A stretch of DNA of 7,289 nucleotides, from NCBI GenBank assembly GCA_030043155.1, contig JASHYE010000385.1, forward strand, positions 1 through 7,289, given 5' to 3'. Shown piece by piece: positions 1-5,019 of the stretch. Made by a program: the position numbers and the translations under genes. The notes beneath the pieces were generated by a model. The model saw only the letters and a list, made by a program, of their open reading frames with translations, ran no database searches and was not told the DNA's origin. The number at the start of each line of letters is the position of its first letter. The stretch's first letter is position 1. This stretch comes from Candidatus Acidiferrales bacterium. Lineage in GTDB: Bacteria > Acidobacteriota > Terriglobia > Acidoferrales > UBA7541.

Positions 1-1
1 T

Positions 2-2425
2 CTGAATCCGGATGGTTTCTGTGGCGTACCGATCGGAGTGAATGCTTCGGGAAATCCGACGAACATCTTTCCCTCGGGATTGATCAACCCGATTGCCAAG
101 CAGCTCTCGAGCCTGTTCCCCCTGCCGAATGTGAACATTAGCGGATCGAACTTTCTATCGGAGCCAAAGCGAAGCACCACACAGAATAATTTTGACGTTC
201 GCATCGACAACAAGCTTGGCGACAAGGATTCGATGTTTGGGCGATTCAGTTACGAAGACCAGCCGAGTTTCATTCCTTCACCGTTCAATAATGTGCTCGA
301 CGGCGGAGCATTTCAGGATGGTTACCAGGACGATTCCTATCGCAGCCTAGCACTGAGTGAGACGCATGTTTTCTCCCCGAATACAGTTAATGAATTTCGA
401 CTGGGCTACAACCGCATTAACTCACACCGCTTCCAGCTCAATTACAACCAAAATGTTGCCGGGGAAGAGGGATTCGTTAACGTCCCGTTCGGACCGGACT
501 TTCTGGACAATGGCGGCCTGCCGAGCATTTCTATAGACGATGGAACCGCAGCGATCGGAAGCTCGGGCTTTTTGCCGTCCATCGAGAGACAAAATGCTTA
601 TGAGATCATCGATAACCTGACGAAAATCCACGGCCGTAATTCCATGAAATTTGGAACAGAGATACGCTTGGTGGAATTCACGATTTTTCAGCCGGCCGCG
701 TCGCGCGGGACTCTTGACTTTGCTAGCGATTTTACGGACAACCCCGCCGCTCCAGGGACCGGGGGCGAAGCTTTCGCAACTTTCCTCTTGGGCCTGACCG
801 ACGCTGCGACAATCACCAATATGCACGACGTTGACTATAACCGGCAGGACTACTCGTGGTACGCCGAGGATGACATTCAAGCGACGCCCAAGCTGGTCTT
901 GAACCTTGGTCTTCGATATGAAGTGTTCACGACAGTGAAAGCCCGCTATAACGAGGAAGCAAATTTCGATTTTGCAACTGGCTCCTTGATTGTTCCCGCA
1001 GGCCAGACAGCGCAGTTGACGCCCACACTTGCGGGCCTAATTCCGATTGAGCGCACCGGGAGTCCGGGACTCATTTCGCCGGACCTGCTCGACTTCGCGC
1101 CACGGATTGGCGTTGCTTATCAGATTACGAACAAATTGGTCTTGCGCACTGGCTACGGAATTTTCTATGGCGGCGAAGAAAACGGGCCATTTTCGAATCC
1201 GAGCCCCGGTTTCAATCCGCCGTTCTTCGTTACGGAAAACTTCCCGTCGATTGGCGGATGCTCCGGATTCCCATCGGCAAATCCCGGCTCGGGCCAACTC
1301 GACTGCGCTCTGGAAGGTCTCACCAATCTGTCACAAGCTTTCCCGGCAAGCTCGCTTACGGATCCCAATACACCGACGCTCTTTTCTGAGGGGCCGAATT
1401 TGCCAACTCCTTACACCCAACAATGGCACTTCGGATTCCAATACCAACTCCCGGCACAGATGTTACTGGATATTTCCTATGCAGGATCTCACGGCACAAA
1501 CCTCTACGGGATGTACAACGGGAATCAGGCCCAGCCAAATGAAACATTTTGTACAACCAACGGCAACACGCCGGAAGACTGCCCCACAGCACCGCGGCGG
1601 CCCTTCCCGACCGTCGACGGGCCTATCGATACTTTGCGAGCGAACGACTTCTCCAACTACGACGCGTTACAGGCGAGCTTGGAAAAGCGATTCTCGCAGG
1701 GGTTGCAATTCGAACTGTCCTACACTTATAGCCATTCGCTAGACGACGCTTCCAGCGCGAGCTTAGGCTCGCTCAACAACGGCGATTTCCGCGACCAGCT
1801 TGATCCATCCCTCGAATATGGCAACTCAGATTTTGACGTGCGCCAGCGTTTTGTGGCGAGCTACATCTATGAACTTCCGTTCGGCAAGGGCAAGAGGTTC
1901 GCAGCAGATGCCAGTGGCGTGCTAGATCAAATCGTAGGCAACTGGCAGGTCGAGGGGATCACGACCGCTCAAACAGGCAACTGGTTCACCATTACGGACG
2001 CAATAACCAATGTTTCCACCAGCGATGGGGGAGGGGTCGTCGGCTATTATGAAGTGCGACCGAACGTGGTCGGAAATCCCAATGGACACCCATGCGTTCC
2101 GGGGACTGTTTTCAATACATGCGCCTTTGTTGACAACTCGACGTTTTTTACCTTTGGCAATGCTGGCCGCAATATTGTACTCGGACCAGGGTTGCAGAAC
2201 TGGGACTTTTCCGTCATCAAGACAATTCCTCTTAATGAGGACAGGCGTTTTGAGTTTCGGAGCGAATTCTTCAATATTTGGAACCACGTGAATCCGCTGT
2301 TAGGACCGGAGGGCGCAATCAGCGAAGAACCGCAGGCCGTGGAATTCGGCACTCCGCAATTCGGTTTTCCTATTGCCGCTCGTGATCCGCGATTTATTCA
2401 GTTTGCGCTCAAGTTCTACTTCTAA
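2..2425 (+). CDS. Oar-like TonB-dependent outer-membrane receptor, 3' part (beta-barrel and C-terminus)
   Basis: The reading frame is open from base 2, so this is the last 807 residues of a longer protein; a GTG at 38 is an internal codon, not the start. The visible part is outer-membrane beta-barrel. Barrel motifs match the second receptor in this window: 'YSWYAEDDIQATPKLVLNLG' from fragment residue 284 parallels 'YGFYVQDTYRVSPRLTLEMG', and 'APRIGVAYQ' from residue 366 parallels 'APRFGFAWQ'. The end, 'FRSEFFNIWNHVNPL' then 'PRFIQFALKFYF', is the usual C-terminus of acidobacterial Oar-like receptors, with the terminal Phe expected of a BAM-inserted barrel. The signal peptide, carboxypeptidase-like domain and plug must lie upstream; aligning by eye with the second receptor suggests about 350 residues are missing. 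Family role: TonB-energised uptake of a large ligand across the outer membrane. The ligand is unknown; the hydrolase that follows without a gap suggests a carbohydrate (inference). Six of its seven cysteines form three close pairs in likely surface loops. Confidence 0.93.
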   Translation: MNPDGFCGVPIGVNASGNPTNIFPSGLINPIAKQLSSLFPLPNVNISGSNFLSEPKRSTTQNNFDVRIDNKLGDKDSMFGRFSYEDQPSFIPSPFNNVLDGGAFQDGYQDDSYRSLALSETHVFSPNTVNEFRLGYNRINSHRFQLNYNQNVAGEEGFVNVPFGPDFLDNGGLPSISIDDGTAAIGSSGFLPSIERQNAYEIIDNLTKIHGRNSMKFGTEIRLVEFTIFQPAASRGTLDFASDFTDNPAAPGTGGEAFATFLLGLTDAATITNMHDVDYNRQDYSWYAEDDIQATPKLVLNLGLRYEVFTTVKARYNEEANFDFATGSLIVPAGQTAQLTPTLAGLIPIERTGSPGLISPDLLDFAPRIGVAYQITNKLVLRTGYGIFYGGEENGPFSNPSPGFNPPFFVTENFPSIGGCSGFPSANPGSGQLDCALEGLTNLSQAFPASSLTDPNTPTLFSEGPNLPTPYTQQWHFGFQYQLPAQMLLDISYAGSHGTNLYGMYNGNQAQPNETFCTTNGNTPEDCPTAPRRPFPTVDGPIDTLRANDFSNYDALQASLEKRFSQGLQFELSYTYSHSLDDASSASLGSLNNGDFRDQLDPSLEYGNSDFDVRQRFVASYIYELPFGKGKRFAADASGVLDQIVGNWQVEGITTAQTGNWFTITDAITNVSTSDGGGVVGYYEVRPNVVGNPNGHPCVPGTVFNTCAFVDNSTFFTFGNAGRNIVLGPGLQNWDFSVIKTIPLNEDRRFEFRSEFFNIWNHVNPLLGPEGAISEEPQAVEFGTPQFGFPIAARDPRFIQFALKFYF

Positions 2426-2431
2426 ATGTTT
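2420..2431 (+). promoter_or_regulatory. TAA-ATG gene junction, probable translational coupling
   Basis: The receptor stop codon TAA (2423-2425) is followed at once by the hydrolase ATG (2426-2428), with no intergenic base. The bases before the ATG are the receptor's last codons (Lys-Phe-Tyr-Phe) and hold no purine-rich Shine-Dalgarno site. The simplest reading is that ribosomes ending on the receptor re-initiate on the hydrolase. There is also no room for a separate promoter unless it lies inside the receptor gene. The arrangement is seen directly; coupling is inferred. Confidence 0.6.
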
Positions 2432-4942
2432 CCGTGGACGCAGGTTAAAAGGAAGCTCTCAAGGACGACTTTCGCTGGCCTGATGGAAGCGATTTTGTTG
2501 ACGGCTGTCGTGTTGCCGTTCGCACGGTGCTCCTATTCGCAAGACGTGACTGTGCACAATCAGCAGCTCGCGGTAACAGTGCGTTCAACGGACGGTTCAT
2601 ATGAGATCAGTATAGAAGGCAATAATCGCGCGGCCATTCACGCGGCAGTCGCTGCAGAGATTGATCACGCCTGGGTGAAGTCGAGCGATTTTCCGCAACA
2701 CCGAGCATCACCATCGCAGTTTAACGATGCCCTGGGTCGAGGCCGCCAGATTGAGGTCACTTTCAACGGACTCCCCAACAAACCAATCCTGCGTTACGTG
2801 ATCCGTCTTTACGAGGACCATCCTTATGGTGAGATCCAGGTCGATGTGCTCAATGACGAGCAAAAGGCGATAAGCGTGCAAGACATTCGTCCGGTGGACG
2901 CGATTGGCGCTGACACGATTCACCTCGGAGAGAGCGAATCGTCCGATCGCGTGTTGTCGGACAGTTTCAGCGAAGACTGGCCGCCGCTCAGGATTTATGA
3001 TCTTGGAAAAGCGCCGGACGGCTTGCATTTGGGCGTTGGCAGCCAGTTAATTTACAATCGCCAGAGTCATGAAAGCTTGTTTTTGGGAGCACTTACTTCC
3101 AATCGCTTTCTGACGATCCTTAACCTGCGAACAAAAGTCGCGGCATCGGACGAGCCTTCCGTTGTGTCATATACAGTGGATTCCACCGGAACGACCGAAA
3201 TTCAATCAACAGACGAAGAGTCGGGGCTGCTGCATGCGCCCGCTGAAAATCGCATTCCGCTGAGCCTGTCTGTGGCTGCTGAGGCGACAATATCTTCTGA
3301 ACCCCTTATGTTGGCCGCCGGCGACGACTATCACGCTCAACTCGAGGACTACGGAGCTGCTGTGCGCGTACTTCACCACGCTCTGGTGAGCGGCGAAAAT
3401 CTCCTCGGCTGGTGGAGCTGGACAGCTTTTTATTACAAAATTACTGCCGACGACGTTTTGACCAATGCACGATGGCTCGCAGAGCATCTGGAATCGCTCG
3501 GCTATGATTATTTCCACATTGACGAGGGCTATCAGTTCGCTCGCGGGGAATACACAACACCTGACGCGACGCGCTTTCCCGAAGGCATGCTCGGACTTGA
3601 GCACAAAATTACCCGCCTAGGATTGCAGCCGGGAATCTGGACCGCTCCTTTCGAAGTTACCCAGCGCGCATCGGTCTATCAAAATCATAAGGATTGGTTG
3701 GTCCATAACGCGGCCGGCACGCCGATTTCGGTTGGCGAGGTCGGCGAAGGAATACCCGATCGCATTTTCGTCTTGGATAGCACGAATCCAGGCGCTCAAG
3801 AATATCTTCGCCAGACGTATCGCACCCTCGTTCGCGAATGGAACATCCGTTACATCAAGTTGGATTTCATGGACACGACAGCAATCGAAGGCTACTACTA
3901 TCGACCAAACACTACGGCGCTTGAGGCGCAACGCATCGGCCTTGAAGTGATTCGCGAGGCCGTAGGGGACGATGTCCTTCTCGACAAAGACGGCAGTCCT
4001 ATGCTCAACGTGGCCGGCATCCTTAACGAAGGCCGCGTTTCCACGGACACCGGTCATGCCTTCAGCCTCAGCAGACAAGCAGCAACCGGAATTTTTTCCC
4101 GCTATTACATGAATCGAAATTTTTTCCTCAGTGATCCCGACGCCTTTAGCGTCTCAAAGCAAGTGGTGAGGGAGGACCATCCGAGACCCCTGACGCTCGA
4201 CGAAGCACAAGTCTCCATCGCACTCGCCGCCGTTTCCGGCGGGATGTTCGAGATTGGCGACGACCTTCCTACTCTCGGGCTTAGTCCGGAGAGGTTGGCG
4301 CTCGTTGAAAATCCTGACCTTTTGCAAATGGCCAAGCTTGGCCGCTCAGGTGTTCCACTCGATTTAATGAGCTACCGAGCGGAGGACGAACAGCCGAGCG
4401 TTTCCCTGGTGCGTGAAGATCCGCGACAGACGATGCTCGCCGTTTTCAATTGGACGGAGCGACCGGCTTCTCACTCTTTTGCGCTCGCGGAACTGAACCT
4501 TCCCGATCACGACTCCTACGAAATTTCTGATGTGTTTGATGGAAACCAATCGGTTCCGCTGAATAACGGCACGATAAAGATCGAGAATCAGCGGCCCCAT
4601 TCCGTTAGATTGCTGAAGATAATCGACACGTCCATTCCTTCTGCGCCACCGGACGTAAGCGCCTCCGCGCCAAGCCATGCGAAACGCGGCGAGCAAATCG
4701 AATTTACAGCGCAGGCTTCAAGAGCGGGGGTGCCTGCGGTGAGCTATCACTGGGATTTCGGTGATGGCGTAAGCGTCAATGGTCCCACTGTCTCTCACGC
4801 GTACACCTATGCGGGAACCTTTAAGGTGAATTTGAGGGTTGAAGGTGTAGATGGCCTGTCCGCGGAGAAAACATTTTCCGTTACCGTCAGTGGCGAAGCT
4901 AAGACTTCGCCGCCTCGTCGATATATGCAACCAGGCGGTTGA
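2426..4942 (+). CDS. Exported GH36-type alpha-galactosidase-like glycoside hydrolase with C-terminal PKD domain
   Basis: Complete, 838 residues. Layout: signal peptide about 1-38 (basic KRKLSR, hydrophobic 21-34, likely cut at SYS|QD); N-terminal beta-rich region about 40-310, as in GH36; catalytic (beta/alpha)8 barrel about 320-610 opening with 'GWWSW' (328-332); a C-terminal beta domain to about 735; and a PKD domain about 742-822 with 'YHWDFGDG' (774-781) and 'HAYTYAGTFKVNLRV' (791-805). Catalytic signature: 'YIKLDF' gives nucleophile D480, and 'GRVSTDTG' gives acid/base D541. Their 61-residue spacing fits Thermotoga maritima GalA (D327/D387). GH36 enzymes retain the anomeric configuration and usually remove terminal alpha-galactose. 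Odd points: the sugar-binding D-D pair is D366-E367 ('HIDEGYQ'), and the 'CG.P' stretch reads 'KDGSP' (521-525). The exact substrate is therefore uncertain (alpha-galactoside, alpha-GalNAc or another). The first ATG is preferred over Met20 because only it supplies a basic n-region. It probably acts in the periplasm or at the cell surface, alongside the receptor whose stop it abuts. Confidence 0.85.
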   Translation: MFPWTQVKRKLSRTTFAGLMEAILLTAVVLPFARCSYSQDVTVHNQQLAVTVRSTDGSYEISIEGNNRAAIHAAVAAEIDHAWVKSSDFPQHRASPSQFNDALGRGRQIEVTFNGLPNKPILRYVIRLYEDHPYGEIQVDVLNDEQKAISVQDIRPVDAIGADTIHLGESESSDRVLSDSFSEDWPPLRIYDLGKAPDGLHLGVGSQLIYNRQSHESLFLGALTSNRFLTILNLRTKVAASDEPSVVSYTVDSTGTTEIQSTDEESGLLHAPAENRIPLSLSVAAEATISSEPLMLAAGDDYHAQLEDYGAAVRVLHHALVSGENLLGWWSWTAFYYKITADDVLTNARWLAEHLESLGYDYFHIDEGYQFARGEYTTPDATRFPEGMLGLEHKITRLGLQPGIWTAPFEVTQRASVYQNHKDWLVHNAAGTPISVGEVGEGIPDRIFVLDSTNPGAQEYLRQTYRTLVREWNIRYIKLDFMDTTAIEGYYYRPNTTALEAQRIGLEVIREAVGDDVLLDKDGSPMLNVAGILNEGRVSTDTGHAFSLSRQAATGIFSRYYMNRNFFLSDPDAFSVSKQVVREDHPRPLTLDEAQVSIALAAVSGGMFEIGDDLPTLGLSPERLALVENPDLLQMAKLGRSGVPLDLMSYRAEDEQPSVSLVREDPRQTMLAVFNWTERPASHSFALAELNLPDHDSYEISDVFDGNQSVPLNNGTIKIENQRPHSVRLLKIIDTSIPSAPPDVSASAPSHAKRGEQIEFTAQASRAGVPAVSYHWDFGDGVSVNGPTVSHAYTYAGTFKVNLRVEGVDGLSAEKTFSVTVSGEAKTSPPRRYMQPGG

Positions 4943-5019
4943 TACGCGCGATTGACCGACTCCCGGAATGTCCTATTGCTAATAGTAGATGCTGAATCGT
5001 GCTACCGTCAGGTAACGCT
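4943..5019 (+). promoter_or_regulatory. Short intergenic gap with weak promoter-like and leader elements
   Basis: This 77-base gap is the only non-coding stretch in the window. It has a TTGACC (4952-4957) resembling a -35 box, but the best downstream matches to a -10 box are poor: TATTGC at 4974 (16-base spacing) or GCTAAT at 4978 (20-base spacing). I see no stem followed by a T-run, so there is no evidence for an intrinsic terminator between the hydrolase and the second receptor. Read-through from the upstream genes is possible, as is a weak separate promoter. Confidence 0.25.
5003..5014 (+). promoter_or_regulatory. Weak ribosome binding site inside a small inverted repeat, second receptor
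   Basis: An AGG (5010-5012) lies 7 bases before the ATG at 5020 and is the only Shine-Dalgarno-like element for this gene; it supports that ATG over the in-frame GTG at 4999. The AGG sits within TACC-GTCA-GGTA, a perfect 4-base-pair stem with a 4-base loop. An outer GC/GC pairing (5001-5002 with 5017-5018) is possible across a 2-base bulge. Such a stem could partly mask the site, but it is short and may be chance. Confidence 0.35.

Noticed and set aside
38..40. GTG as the start of the first receptor
   Set aside because: The frame stays open back to base 2, and the protein from there lacks a signal peptide, carboxypeptidase-like domain and plug. The true start is therefore upstream of the window.
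422..880. A 152-codon open frame on the - strand within the first receptor
   Set aside because: It is antisense to well-supported receptor coding sequence and shows no recognisable protein features.
1047..1742. A 231-codon open frame on the + strand overlapping the first receptor in another frame
   Set aside because: It lies wholly inside a receptor with clear barrel motifs. Its translation is rich in Arg, Ser and Thr with no recognisable domain, as expected of an out-of-frame shadow in GC-moderate DNA.
3617..4078. A 153-codon open frame on the - strand within the hydrolase
   Set aside because: It is antisense to the catalytic region holding D480 and D541. No domain, ribosome binding site or other support was seen.
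4999..5001. GTG as an alternative start for the second receptor
   Set aside because: It would only add seven residues, has no Shine-Dalgarno-like site before it, and lies close to the upstream in-frame TGA. The ATG at 5020 has an AGG at suitable spacing.
4943..5019. Intrinsic terminator between the hydrolase and the second receptor
   Set aside because: No GC-rich stem followed by a T-run is present; the only hairpin is the 4-base-pair stem near the ATG.
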